64,000 nt of DNA from contig JAEZEH010000109.1 in assembly GCA_023417785.1 (NCBI GenBank), positions 1 to 64,000 on the forward strand, given 5' to 3'. Under the pieces are notes generated by a model, which saw nothing but the letters and a program-made list of their open reading frames with translations, made no database searches and was not told the DNA's origin. The stretch comes from Bacteroidota bacterium (GTDB taxonomy: Bacteria > Bacteroidota > Bacteroidia > Cytophagales > Cyclobacteriaceae). This document shows positions 8,624-17,501 of the stretch, in pieces. The translations under genes and the position numbers were made by a program. Within the stretch, counting starts at the first letter, position 1. Every line of letters begins with the position of its first letter.

Positions 8624-9203
8624 ATTGTTTACCCGACTTTTGTTCAATCATTTTACGTAGTGCTTCCCGCGCCTTAACGAGGTTTGATTTTGAGGTGCCC
8701 TCGGAAATATTCAATAGTCCCGCGATTTCCGGGTGCGTGTAACCATCGATCACGTGCAGGTTGAAGACGGCCCGGTACGCAGGTGACAGGTGACAAACCA
8801 TTTCAATCAACTCCTCATGGGCCAGATTGTCCAACCCGGAAGCATGGTGTCCTGCTGATTCCGGCTGAAGCGAAATGTCCGCATGGAAGTAGTGCCTTTT
8901 CTCGCGCCGGTAGTGATCAATTGACGCATTGATCATGATCCGGCGGACCCACCCATGAAATGACATGTCCTCTTTGTACTGGCTGATCTTTTGAAATACA
9001 TGAAGAAAGCCGTCGTTCAGGACTTCCTGCGCCTCATTTTTCGAGTAGCAGTACCGCGTACAGATGCTCATGGCGTACGAGTACATGTGCTGATACAGCA
9101 ATCGCTGGCTTTCACGGTCATTCCTCTTACAGCCCTGAATCAGTAGCAGCATACGCAATGGGTCTTTCGTATGGTCTCGAAAATTTTCCACAGGACGTAT
9201 CAT
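8604..9203 (-). CDS. ECF-type RNA polymerase sigma factor
   Basis: A 199-residue sigma-70 family protein. Region 2 spans roughly 35-100 (RLLYQHMYSYAMSICTRYCYSKNEAQEVLNDG, then the -10 contact helix FHGWVRRIMINASIDHYRR). Region 4 spans roughly 130-185 (LSPAYRAVFNLHVIDGYTHPEIAGLLNISEGTSKSNL, a helix-turn-helix). No region 1 or 3 is present, as expected for ECF factors. It heads the operon with the barrel protein, SprB/haem lipoprotein, YceI and DUF5777 genes and probably controls it. The divergent neighbour is the DUF5687 ABC exporter. Confidence 0.92.
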   Translation of the reverse strand: MIRPVENFRDHTKDPLRMLLLIQGCKRNDRESQRLLYQHMYSYAMSICTRYCYSKNEAQEVLNDGFLHVFQKISQYKEDMSFHGWVRRIMINASIDHYRREKRHYFHADISLQPESAGHHASGLDNLAHEELIEMVCHLSPAYRAVFNLHVIDGYTHPEIAGLLNISEGTSKSNLVKAREALRKMIEQKSGKQYAKSVG

Positions 9204-9536
9204 TTTGGCAAAGGGTTGCCAGCGACATGAAATAAATTAGAGATAATTTACGGATTTACCGGCAACCGAAGATATTTAGTAACATGCAGCTCCCGCTCCG
9301 ACGGATCGCAGGCTCGCGCGTATAGCCTGAAAGATGCGGAAGAATGAGCCGATTGAAGGAATGTCCGGCACACGGCCGACAAAAGGTTTCGGGAAAAACA
9401 GGATATACAGTGGGGTCTGGTGACAGTCATTTTGTGTTTGGTACCTGTAATTCTGATTGTCCTCAGGCGACACATGTTGAGTAGTCTGAAATTTCGGTCT
9501 TCCTGAATTGGTGACCAGGCCCTAAACCTTTTTTTT
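9204..9536. other. Divergent intergenic region between sigma factor and ABC exporter
   Basis: No credible gene. Two overlapping minus-strand ORFs here (about 9248-9475) have atypical composition and no family resemblance. The region should hold the promoters of both divergent units, but I could not define them. Confidence 0.5.
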
Positions 9537-11015
9537 ATGGTACGAACCTTTCTTGATCACGGATGGAAGAAATGGACGCGGTCCGTGTCCTTTACCAAAG
9601 AAATGTCGACAACCATTTTTTTGGGTGTTTTTACCCTTATGATTGCCGGTTACCTTCTGGCATTCGGTATCTTCCTGCCAGTGCTGCTACGGGACGGATT
9701 GAAACAGGCTGAACCCCTGGTGTTTCTTCATAGCATTCTGATTTACTATTTCCTCTTTGATTTTGTTTTCAGATATCTGATGCAAAGCGTTCCGGTGATG
9801 GATATCAAACCGTATCTCCATCTTCCCGTCAGGCGCTCGGGGATCGTGAACTTCCTCTTGGGGAAGTCGCTCTTTCATCCTATGAATCTTTTTGTGATCC
9901 TGCTATTCGGCCCTATAACGGTCTCAACCATTGCTCCACAGTATGGTGCGGGTGTGGCGTTATGCTGGATCGCGGGATTGTCTTTTATCAGTTTTGCTGT
10001 GCATTATCTGGTGATGCTGTACAAGGTCAGACTCGACGATACGATCTGGGGTATTATTGCGCTCGTTACGGTATTCTCGGTACTTGGGCTGGCCGACTAC
10101 TACGGATGGTTTAAACTATCGGATGTTTCGGCTATGATTTTCGGCGGTGCATTCAGTGGCCCGGCTTTTCTGGCTGGATGTTTTGTAGTTCTTGCAGCAG
10201 TTTATGGGCTGACCTTCGTGCTTTTTCGCAATAGTATTTATGCTGACGAGGTTTCGGGTCAGGATAAGAAGCAATACGGTTACGGAGACTTCAGCTTCCT
10301 GCGAAGCCTTGGACTTACCGGCGAATGGATGAACCTGGAGCTCAAGCTTATCCTGCGAAATAAACGGCCCCGTACGCTTCTTTTTCTCACCGCGCTCTTC
10401 CTGCTATACGGCCTCATCTTTTATGGAAATCCGCTCTACACCAAAGAGATGCCTGGCTTTCTGTTGTTTGTTGGAATCTTTGTTACCGGTGTATTTATGA
10501 TAAATTACGGCCAGTATCTGTATAGTTGGCAGGGAACCCATTTTGACTTCACGCTCACCAAACCAGTTTCGCTGCAGCAATTCATTAGTTCAAAGTACTG
10601 GCTACTTGGAACCGTTAGCGTAATCTGTTTTTTATTGACTATTCCCTATGTGTTGTTCGGATGGCGCATATTGCTGATCAATACGGCGATGCTTCTGTTC
10701 AATCTGGGTGTGAATATTTTCGTCATTATGAATCTCGCAATGTGGTCCCCGAAAAAAATTGATCTTACCAAAGGCGGGGCTTTTAATGTTCAGGGCGTCG
10801 GTGCAGCGCAATGGGTTATGGGCATACCCATTTTCCTCGGTCCCTATTTGTTTTACCTTCCGTTCAGTTTCGCCGGATACCCCCTTATGGGCATATTGGC
10901 TGTCGGTTTCGTTGGGTTGCTGGGACTTATTTTTCGTCCGTATCTCATTGGCCTGACGGCAAAACGAATTGAGCAACGCAAGCACGCTATTGCAGAAGGA
11001 TTCAGAAAAGATTAA
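9537..11015 (+). CDS. DUF5687-family ABC transporter permease
   Basis: A 492-residue polytopic membrane protein with about 10-12 hydrophobic helices. The layout is that of DUF5687 permeases: the VPVMDIKPYLHLPVRRS loop after the second helix pair, an ELKLILRNKRPRT loop before the second half, and SWQGTHFDFTLTKPVSLQQFISSKYW. The gene lies 24 nt upstream of an ABC ATPase, so the two form an ABC-2-like exporter of unknown substrate. The ATG at 9537 follows a T-rich run without a Shine-Dalgarno sequence. Confidence 0.85.
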   Translation: MVRTFLDHGWKKWTRSVSFTKEMSTTIFLGVFTLMIAGYLLAFGIFLPVLLRDGLKQAEPLVFLHSILIYYFLFDFVFRYLMQSVPVMDIKPYLHLPVRRSGIVNFLLGKSLFHPMNLFVILLFGPITVSTIAPQYGAGVALCWIAGLSFISFAVHYLVMLYKVRLDDTIWGIIALVTVFSVLGLADYYGWFKLSDVSAMIFGGAFSGPAFLAGCFVVLAAVYGLTFVLFRNSIYADEVSGQDKKQYGYGDFSFLRSLGLTGEWMNLELKLILRNKRPRTLLFLTALFLLYGLIFYGNPLYTKEMPGFLLFVGIFVTGVFMINYGQYLYSWQGTHFDFTLTKPVSLQQFISSKYWLLGTVSVICFLLTIPYVLFGWRILLINTAMLLFNLGVNIFVIMNLAMWSPKKIDLTKGGAFNVQGVGAAQWVMGIPIFLGPYLFYLPFSFAGYPLMGILAVGFVGLLGLIFRPYLIGLTAKRIEQRKHAIAEGFRKD

Positions 11016-11039
11016 TTAACCAGAAGTAATTTTTAGAAA

Positions 11040-11735
11040 ATGATAACAATTCAATCACTTAAGAAAAGTTACAAGGGTGTCACTGTGGTAGATGTACCGG
11101 AACTGAAAATCCAGTTCAACGAAAGTGTCGGCGTGGTCGGGAACAACGGGGCCGGAAAGACTACCTTGTTTCGGATGATTCTGGATCTCATCAGACCCAA
11201 CGAAGGCTCCGTTCAGATCAACGATACCAACGTTCAGGGCGACGATTCATGGAAGCATATCGTGGGCTCTTTTCTGGACGAAGGTTTCCTGATTCCGTAC
11301 CTTACACCGGACGAATACTTCAGCTTTGTCGGAAAGCTTCATCAATACAGCCCGGAGGATCTCAGAAATTTTTATGCGAAGTTTGAGGATTTCTTTCAGG
11401 GGGAGATTGCCGGAAAGAAAAAATACATCAGCGACCTTTCGAAAGGCAATTTGAAGAAGGTCGGAATAGCCGCGTCATTTATGGGCAATCCACAGCTGGT
11501 TATGCTCGACGAGCCGTTCGAAAATCTCGATCCCACGTCGCAGATAAAACTGAAGAATCTTCTTAACCGGGAAAGACAGGAACGCTCGGTTACATATCTT
11601 ATTTCCAGTCACGATCTCAATCACGTAACAGAAATTTGCAACCGGATCATTATTCTCGAAAAAGGGAAGGTGATCAGGGAACTCGAAGGCCAGGAGAATA
11701 TGCTTGCCGAACTGGAAGCGTATTTCAAGGCTTGA
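11040..11735 (+). CDS. ABC transporter ATP-binding protein, partner of the DUF5687 permease
   Basis: A 231-residue nucleotide-binding subunit. Walker A is GNNGAGKTT (34-42), the signature is the variant LSKGN (133-137) in place of LSGGQ, Walker B with the catalytic Glu is LVMLDEPF (153-160), the D-loop is ENLDP and the switch His is in SSHDL. This small ATPase type powers ABC-2 exporters. With the permease just upstream it completes a two-gene transporter. Confidence 0.9.
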   Translation: MITIQSLKKSYKGVTVVDVPELKIQFNESVGVVGNNGAGKTTLFRMILDLIRPNEGSVQINDTNVQGDDSWKHIVGSFLDEGFLIPYLTPDEYFSFVGKLHQYSPEDLRNFYAKFEDFFQGEIAGKKKYISDLSKGNLKKVGIAASFMGNPQLVMLDEPFENLDPTSQIKLKNLLNRERQERSVTYLISSHDLNHVTEICNRIIILEKGKVIRELEGQENMLAELEAYFKA

Positions 11736-11771
11736 TCCTCTATGTGTGGTATCGTTTTGGAATGTATAGCT

Positions 11772-11779
11772 AAGGAGGT
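11772..11779 (+). promoter_or_regulatory. Perfect Shine-Dalgarno sequence, unusual in this window
   Basis: AAGGAGGT lies 8 nt before the ATG at 11788. Bacteroidota genes generally lack such sites, and I do not see a comparable one before the other genes here. It supports this start codon. Confidence 0.7.
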
Positions 11780-11787
11780 AGTATACT

Positions 11788-12801
11788 ATGCGACGATATC
11801 ATATGGTTACCCGTGCGGGGTCTTTGAAAAACCTGGTTTTGCGGGAAGGTAGTATTCCCACTGCCAGACCCGATACGGTTCTCGTTAATGTAAAGGCGGT
11901 TGGACTGAACTACGCGGACCTTTTCGCGATAATGGGACTTTACAGCGCAACACCAAAGGGCTCATTTATCCCTGGTTTGGAATACTCGGGTGTGGTTGCG
12001 CAAAGCAACTCAGCTGACTTCAAGGAAGGTGATTTTGTTATTGGCGTTACAAAATTTGGCGGATACGACAGCCATATTGTGGCTGACCCTGCATATCTGC
12101 TGAAGCTTCCTCAAGACTGGACTTTCGAACAAGGTGCTGCATTTTCGGTTCAGACGCTGACAGCCTATTACGCCCTCTTTCCTTTGGGAAATCTAAAACC
12201 GAATCAGACAGTGTTAATCCATAGCGCCGCCGGCGGGGTGGGCATTCAGGCCAACAGGATAGCTAAAAAGTTCGGTGCGTATACGATTGGCGTTGTGGGC
12301 AATCCGTCGAAGTTGAGTGTGTTGGAACAGGAGGGTTACGACCATGGCCTCATAAGAAGCAGGGATTTCCTGGCGGAGTTAAAGAAAGCTTTGGGTGGTC
12401 GCGAACTTAATCTGGTGCTTGAAGCTTCTGGTGGAAAATATTTTCGCTACAGCTACAAGGCTCTCGCACCAATGGGAAGGCTTGTAGCCTATGGTTCGGC
12501 GCAATTTACGCAGTCGTCAGACAGGCCCAACTATATTTCACTTGCGTGGAAGTATCTTTTCCGTCCGCGGGTCGATCCGTTAACGATGATAACCGAAAAT
12601 AAATCGGTATTGGCTTTCAATCTGATCTGGCTTTACGAGAAGAACTGGCTGATGAAAGAACTCATCAGTGAAATCAATGCCTTGCATCTTCCTCCGCCGA
12701 AGGTAGGCCATATTTTTGATTTTTCGGATGCGCATAAAGCACTTACAGCTTTCAAGGAAGGAAATACTACTGGCAAAGTCGTGTTGTCGATTGCAGAATA
12801 A
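11788..12801 (+). CDS. Zinc-binding-type MDR dehydrogenase, quinone oxidoreductase/VAT-1-like
   Basis: A 337-residue medium-chain dehydrogenase/reductase. The GroES-like N-terminal domain has VKAVGLNYADLFAIMGLY and PGLEYSGVV. The Rossmann domain has HSAAGGVGIQANRIAKKFG (near residues 147-165), and the tail GHIFDFSDAHKALTAFKEG with TGKVVLSI is typical of the quinone oxidoreductase/VAT-1 branch. The catalytic zinc Cys/His ligands of alcohol dehydrogenases are absent, as expected for zinc-free quinone reductases. NADPH-dependent reduction of quinones or enones is the family activity; the substrate is unknown. The gene stands apart from the ABC genes by 52 nt and is preceded by a strong ribosome-binding site. 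Confidence 0.87.
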   Translation: MRRYHMVTRAGSLKNLVLREGSIPTARPDTVLVNVKAVGLNYADLFAIMGLYSATPKGSFIPGLEYSGVVAQSNSADFKEGDFVIGVTKFGGYDSHIVADPAYLLKLPQDWTFEQGAAFSVQTLTAYYALFPLGNLKPNQTVLIHSAAGGVGIQANRIAKKFGAYTIGVVGNPSKLSVLEQEGYDHGLIRSRDFLAELKKALGGRELNLVLEASGGKYFRYSYKALAPMGRLVAYGSAQFTQSSDRPNYISLAWKYLFRPRVDPLTMITENKSVLAFNLIWLYEKNWLMKELISEINALHLPPPKVGHIFDFSDAHKALTAFKEGNTTGKVVLSIAE

Positions 12802-12804
12802 TAA

Positions 12805-12828
12805 AGAGGCTGCTTATGGGCAGCCTCT
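12805..12828. terminator. Bidirectional hairpin between convergent genes
   Basis: AGAGGCTGC (12805-12813) pairs perfectly with GCAGCCTCT (12820-12828) across a 6-nt loop. On the minus strand the stem is followed by TTTATT, so it best serves the lipoprotein gene ending at 12857. It also sits 3 nt after the dehydrogenase stop. Confidence 0.7.
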
Positions 12829-12856
12829 GAACTAACTAAGTAAAACGATCTTGTTA

Positions 12857-13543
12857 TCAATCGTTATCGGGTTCGCGTGCCAGCTCCGACTGCGAACCAC
12901 CAGTGAGAAGACCTTCTTCCTTCATCGCAGTCACAACCATCCGCGAAAACTCACGGGAGAAGTTCGGAAGACTACTCGGATTGTAGGTTTCGGATTGTGC
13001 TGACCATAGTAGTTCTTCACTCTCCGCATCGTAAAGATTTGTTTCGATGAAGTAAACCTTGTCTTCATTGTAATAACCCGGCGAGTACAGGGTTGGCGAC
13101 CACGTGTTGTAGTATCCCCAGAATGTTCCATAATAGCTGAAGCGCGGAATTGGCGCATAGGCCACGTTGCCGGGCGCATATCGTGTTTCGGTTTCCTGAT
13201 CTATCAGCGCAATAGTAAGAATGGCATCGGCGTTCGTTTCTTTTATTCGGGATAGTAGTTCCTTTCTGTCAGGAGTCTTTCCGTTAGTGAAGGTGGGCGG
13301 CAGCACGTCCATACTTCTGACCGTTCTGAATCCCTGGGCTTCCAAGGCCGCAGCGACCTCATCCTCGACAGTTTGTCGTGCATTTGTACGCTCGGTCAAT
13401 GCGGTTACCAGGATGCTTTGAATTTTTTCCGTCGCGGCTATTGCCTTCTGATTAGGGTTTCTCCAGGAGCCGGTAATTTCGGATGATGGGCGGCAGTTCA
13501 CAGCGAGAACCAGGATCACCGCCAGTATTGCAAATTTTTTCAT
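12857..13543 (-). CDS. Lipoprotein, possibly DUF4136-like
   Basis: A 228-residue protein with a lipobox (LVLAVNC, Cys17). The mature part opens with SSEITGSWRNP. A Rossmann-like alpha/beta section (ILVTALTERTNARQTVEDEVAAALEAQGF..ADAILTIALID) follows. Then comes a Tyr/Trp-rich stretch (YYGTFWGYYNTWSP) and a final VYFIETNLYDAESEELLWSAQSET segment, which resembles the NLyDa...kLlW element of DUF4136-type lipoproteins. The function is unknown. It stands alone, divergent from the pirin gene. Confidence 0.6.
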   Translation of the reverse strand: MKKFAILAVILVLAVNCRPSSEITGSWRNPNQKAIAATEKIQSILVTALTERTNARQTVEDEVAAALEAQGFRTVRSMDVLPPTFTNGKTPDRKELLSRIKETNADAILTIALIDQETETRYAPGNVAYAPIPRFSYYGTFWGYYNTWSPTLYSPGYYNEDKVYFIETNLYDAESEELLWSAQSETYNPSSLPNFSREFSRMVVTAMKEEGLLTGGSQSELAREPDND

Positions 13544-13695
13544 AAAGCCTTTTTAGTAAAGGAGCCAAAATCTCGTGCCCGGATTCTTTGAAATTCCTTC
13601 GACGGCTGTCAGCATTATTTTGGCCAAAGTTGGCCGATGTATCGTTTAAGAATATTCCGGGATGTGCTACCTTAGTTGAAATAAACCCTGGTTAA

Positions 13696-14616
13696 ATGCT
13701 TGAATTGGTTATTCAGTCCCGTATTGCGTCGATCGCAAATGGTCTTGAGGTACGTCGTATTCTTCCGTTTCGTTCCCGGCGAATGGTTGGACCTTTCATT
13801 TTCATGGATCATGCAGGACCTGTCGCGGCCGCACCTGAAGAAATAAAGGAAATGGATGTATTGCCGCATCCGCACATCGGATTATCAACAGTGAGCTATC
13901 TGCTGGGCGGCAACGTCACACATCGCGATAGCCTCGGCGTTGAACAAACCATTCGCCCCGGTGAAGTCAACTGGATGACGGCGGGAAAAGGCATTTCCCA
14001 TTCCGAACGGTTTGAAGATCCTGGAGCGTTAGCTGCGGGGAATCTTGAAATGATTCAAACCTGGGTTGCGTTACCTGAGAAGGATGAGGAAAGTGATCCC
14101 ACGTTCACTAATTATTCGCCGGACGAACTACCGGTATTTACCGACAAGGGAATTTGGATGCGACTTATTGCAGGTGATGCCTTTGGTGAAAAGAACTCAG
14201 TCAAAACGCACTCACCCTTGTTTTATGTCCATGTTGAATTGCGTGCCGGAGCAACGGTTACACTACCTGCCGGATATAGTGAGCGTGGCCTTTATGTGGT
14301 CAAGGGCACAGTTTCGTTCGAAGGAAGGTCATACGGGGTGGGGGACCTTCTCGTGTTTCGCAGGAATGCCGAACCTGTTCTTCGAGCCAGCCAGGATACA
14401 ACCGTCATGATGCTCGGCGGTGAACCGGTGGGCGAACGTTTCATCTGGTGGAACTTTGTGTCGTCACGCAAGGAACGCATTGAACAGGCAAAGGCGGATT
14501 GGAAAGAAGGCAGAATAATTCTCCCGCCAAATGATAATCACGATTTTGTTCCCCTGCCCGAAGATAAGTCGCGACCCGCGGGAAGTGGTCCACCACAACC
14601 CGAAGTTTTATCCTGA
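13696..14616 (+). CDS. Pirin-family bicupin protein
   Basis: A 306-residue protein with the N-terminal pirin cupin intact. The metal ligands expected for the family are His58 and His60 (PHPHIGL) and His102 with Glu104 (GISHSER). The second cupin (about 165-250) includes GDLLVFRRNAEP. The C-terminus ends with PLPEDKS plus a Pro/Gly tail. Pirins bind Fe or another metal, and some act as quercetin dioxygenases or redox-sensing partners. The physiological role here is unknown. The gene is monocistronic. Confidence 0.92.
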   Translation: MLELVIQSRIASIANGLEVRRILPFRSRRMVGPFIFMDHAGPVAAAPEEIKEMDVLPHPHIGLSTVSYLLGGNVTHRDSLGVEQTIRPGEVNWMTAGKGISHSERFEDPGALAAGNLEMIQTWVALPEKDEESDPTFTNYSPDELPVFTDKGIWMRLIAGDAFGEKNSVKTHSPLFYVHVELRAGATVTLPAGYSERGLYVVKGTVSFEGRSYGVGDLLVFRRNAEPVLRASQDTTVMMLGGEPVGERFIWWNFVSSRKERIEQAKADWKEGRIILPPNDNHDFVPLPEDKSRPAGSGPPQPEVLS

Positions 14617-14650
14617 GTGTAGCTATCACGTTAAGAGGCTCACACCCATT

Positions 14651-16645
14651 TCAGAATCTGAAATTCAAGTTCACGTAGATATTTCTCCCGGGACGAGGAA
14701 TGCCACCCCAGTCGAGGTGCTCGTGATATTTCCTGTCAAACATATTATCGATACCCGTTCCGATCGTCAGGGCGTCGCTTTGTTTCCATGCTGCGTGCAG
14801 CCCGGCAACCCAAAACGCCGGAGTGTTGTCCTCACCAATGGAGTTGCTCACGCGGTTTTGAGCGCTGGCGTATTCAACGTGCACCTGGAATTCGAGTTGC
14901 TGGTAAATGTAATCCAATGAAGAGGAAACTCTTAACGGAGGCATCAACGGGAGCGGTTCTCCAGACGATACGGTTCCGTGTGTATACTTCAGTGTATTGA
15001 TCCATTGGATGGAACGAACCGGTTGTACGAGTAGAGTCATATCAACGCCCTTGATCGTGGCAAATTGAACGTTTGTGTATTGCTTTACCCCCCTCGCACC
15101 CGGGGTCATGGTACTTAGCTCGTTGCGAACTCCACTTAAAATGTAATTGTTGATCCGTTTATAGAATGGAGCGATCCTCACCTCAAATGCCTGCCAGAAC
15201 CATCGGAACGTTCCGTCTGCGTTGAACGAGGTTTCCTTTTGAAGAAGTGGACTTCCAAGGTAGTCGAAACCATCGTAGCGGTTAAATAAATAGTAGCCGA
15301 AACGCTCATTGTTCGTGGGAGCGCGCTCACCATAGCTGGCTTGTACATTCACAAGGGTGTTTCCTGAAGGTTTGGTCGAATAGGCTATACCGGTTGAGCT
15401 GACCAGATCGACAGTACGCGAATCGAGCTCTGATTCCATAATGTCCCATTGACTGCGTCCGGGGCCTTCGTGGAGATACTGGGAAACCACATCGGCGCGA
15501 AAGGTGAACATCAACTTGCTTGGACCGGTGAGGTTAACGCGTTGTTTCAGGAAGTATCCGACGGTATGCGTAGTTGTCTTCGGTGCACTTTGCATGTACA
15601 TTGGATTGCCTTCTGAAGGATACATGATCATCTCGGCCCTCGATGTATTGGTAAAGTATTCCATTTTCATTGTTGTAGCATGCTCATGAAAGATGTGTAC
15701 GTCACCTTCTGCAAAACCTCCGGTCGTATAGCTTGATCCGGGCATGTCCATTGGCATCACCACATCAGGCCTTGCTGAATCATCCATGGTGTGATGGATC
15801 TGATTGTGATAGCCTTTCATCCTGAAACTATGGAGAATCCACCAGGGGTCAGCACGTTCAAAAGTAAGGGCAAAGATTCTTGCTTTGGCAGTGCCGACGT
15901 CCATGGGCAGCGCCGGGAATCCGATGTTCCATCCTTCATCAAGGATTATTTCCGCGGTCAGGGTGTCGTATGATCCAGTTGCCCATTTTCCAGACGTACT
16001 GATTTGTAATTTTTCGTATTGTGAGTAGTTTACTTCAGTGCTGCCGCCGGCGCGATAGTTGTTGGCCTTGCGGTGAGTGGCACTCAATCTGTATGCACTT
16101 GCCTTCCCACTGGCGTTCAGTACCCCGTACGTTGTAATACTTCCGGATGACGACCCGAATTGGAAACCCGCTGTACCCGTGAGTTTTTCCTTCGTCACTC
16201 GCGGCTTTTGAAGAATCATGTTCACTGACCCTCCGAAGGTACTTCCAAAGGCACTCGCACCGATGTCGGTTATTCCTTCCACACCTGAGAGATTGGTCGC
16301 ATCAAGGTAGCTGGTCACCGGATCCATGCGATCCGTACAGGCGCCAAACATGCGCATGCCATCCACGGTAAGGTTGATCTGGCCACCTCCAAGGCCGCGG
16401 ATTATCGGCTCTTCACCATATGCGCCTCTCCGGACAAGCGAAATCCCGCTGAGATGTTCCAGTTCGTTCTCGGTGGAGTTGAACTTATTCCTGGCAAAGA
16501 AGCTTAGGACGGGATCCTGGCTGGTGCGGGTGCCGGTCACAACTACATCAGACAAAACTTTCGTAGGTAGTGAGTCTTGCTGCGCCCAGGTCATGTTTGA
16601 AATTGCGCTTAAGACCAGAGTGAGTATTTTGGCTTTAGAATTCAT
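14651..16645 (-). CDS. TonB-dependent copper receptor, OprC/NosA-like
   Basis: The start at 16645, 7 nt after the previous gene's stop, gives 664 residues and a proper signal peptide (MNSKAKILTLVLSAISNMTWAQ region). The plug domain has SDVVVTGTR and EEPIIRGLGGGQINLTVDGMR, followed by FGACTDRMDPVTSY, a hallmark of OprC/NosA copper receptors. Cys103 and Met107 form the CxxxM element. His285-x-Met287 (IHHTMDD) can supply the HxM element of the OprC copper site. The barrel is unusually rich in Met and His around 300-360 (PMDMPG, HEHATTMKMEY, GNPMYMQS). It ends in a barrel-type strand (NIYVNLNFRF). It is the last gene of the copper block. Confidence 0.88.
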   Translation of the reverse strand: MNSKAKILTLVLSAISNMTWAQQDSLPTKVLSDVVVTGTRTSQDPVLSFFARNKFNSTENELEHLSGISLVRRGAYGEEPIIRGLGGGQINLTVDGMRMFGACTDRMDPVTSYLDATNLSGVEGITDIGASAFGSTFGGSVNMILQKPRVTKEKLTGTAGFQFGSSSGSITTYGVLNASGKASAYRLSATHRKANNYRAGGSTEVNYSQYEKLQISTSGKWATGSYDTLTAEIILDEGWNIGFPALPMDVGTAKARIFALTFERADPWWILHSFRMKGYHNQIHHTMDDSARPDVVMPMDMPGSSYTTGGFAEGDVHIFHEHATTMKMEYFTNTSRAEMIMYPSEGNPMYMQSAPKTTTHTVGYFLKQRVNLTGPSKLMFTFRADVVSQYLHEGPGRSQWDIMESELDSRTVDLVSSTGIAYSTKPSGNTLVNVQASYGERAPTNNERFGYYLFNRYDGFDYLGSPLLQKETSFNADGTFRWFWQAFEVRIAPFYKRINNYILSGVRNELSTMTPGARGVKQYTNVQFATIKGVDMTLLVQPVRSIQWINTLKYTHGTVSSGEPLPLMPPLRVSSSLDYIYQQLEFQVHVEYASAQNRVSNSIGEDNTPAFWVAGLHAAWKQSDALTIGTGIDNMFDRKYHEHLDWGGIPRPGRNIYVNLNFRF

Positions 16646-16652
16646 TGGGAGC

Positions 16653-17465
16653 TCAGTTAACCAATACGTCGAAGTACTTTTCACCAAGTGAAGCACCGTT
16701 GGTCAGAATTTGCAAGTGAATCCGCCAATCACCACTCATGGTAAAATTTACCTGACCTTTATAGTGGCCGCCGCGTTCATGAATGGGACTGATGTTGTTT
16801 GGAGAGCCGTGGTCCATCGAGGGCATTTCGGTGCGGATGGTGAAATTCAGGCCTTCAGCTGGAACGAATGAGTGGCCTTCCGCCCGGAATACGATGAGTT
16901 CTAAAGGGTTTGTGCCAATCCTGGCGCGTTCAGCAAAGTGGGCTGCCAGAACGAATTTCTCTTCGGCGACTGTTTTGAATATAATAAGTGGTGAGGGTGA
17001 TCTCATTTCAACGGTAACGGGGATTGAAGCTTCGCCGGTTTTTCCGTCGCTCTTCCGTTGTACTTTGAGATGCAATGTCCATGTGCCGGCGTCGCCGGAA
17101 GCCATCGTAAATATTATGGCCCCTTCATAGGCAGCATTAGGTTCGTAAACTGGATTTTCAACAGGGCAGGAGTGTGACTTGTCGGCCATTTGCATGAGCG
17201 GCATAACCGACACCTGCGCATCGGTCAGTGCCTGTCCCGTGAGCGAGTCGTACAGGAGAAAGGTAATCTTATTGTATCCTGTGAAGATCGGTTCGGCCGC
17301 CCAGATCTCCGCACGGGTAGCCGCACCGGCAGCCCAAACGTCGGCCACGCGAATGAGCCCTCGTGTCGGGTCGGGACGGGTCTCTTCTTCTGAACAGGAT
17401 AGAAGGGAAAAGGTTGTCAGGATGAATAGTACAGACACAGTGATGCCGTTCAAAATTGATCTCAT
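16653..17465 (-). CDS. FixH/YtkA-like lipoprotein of the copper block
   Basis: A 270-residue lipoprotein (lipobox SLLSC, Cys24). Two Ig-like beta-domains follow: residues 50-155, with the Met/His-containing PLMQMADKSHSCP loop, and residues 160-270. The second carries TIRTEMPSMDHGSPN, GGHYKGQVNFTMSGDWRIHL, which is the YtkA/FixH-like pattern seen in copper- and oxidase-linked periplasmic proteins. The Met and His residues of MPSMDHG are plausible copper ligands (inference). Its stop lies 7 nt before the copper receptor start, so the two are co-transcribed and likely work together in copper delivery. Confidence 0.75.
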   Translation of the reverse strand: MRSILNGITVSVLFILTTFSLLSCSEEETRPDPTRGLIRVADVWAAGAATRAEIWAAEPIFTGYNKITFLLYDSLTGQALTDAQVSVMPLMQMADKSHSCPVENPVYEPNAAYEGAIIFTMASGDAGTWTLHLKVQRKSDGKTGEASIPVTVEMRSPSPLIIFKTVAEEKFVLAAHFAERARIGTNPLELIVFRAEGHSFVPAEGLNFTIRTEMPSMDHGSPNNISPIHERGGHYKGQVNFTMSGDWRIHLQILTNGASLGEKYFDVLVN

Positions 17466-17501
17466 TTTAACTGGATTTAATTAGTACGAATTTGATGAGG
17501 G

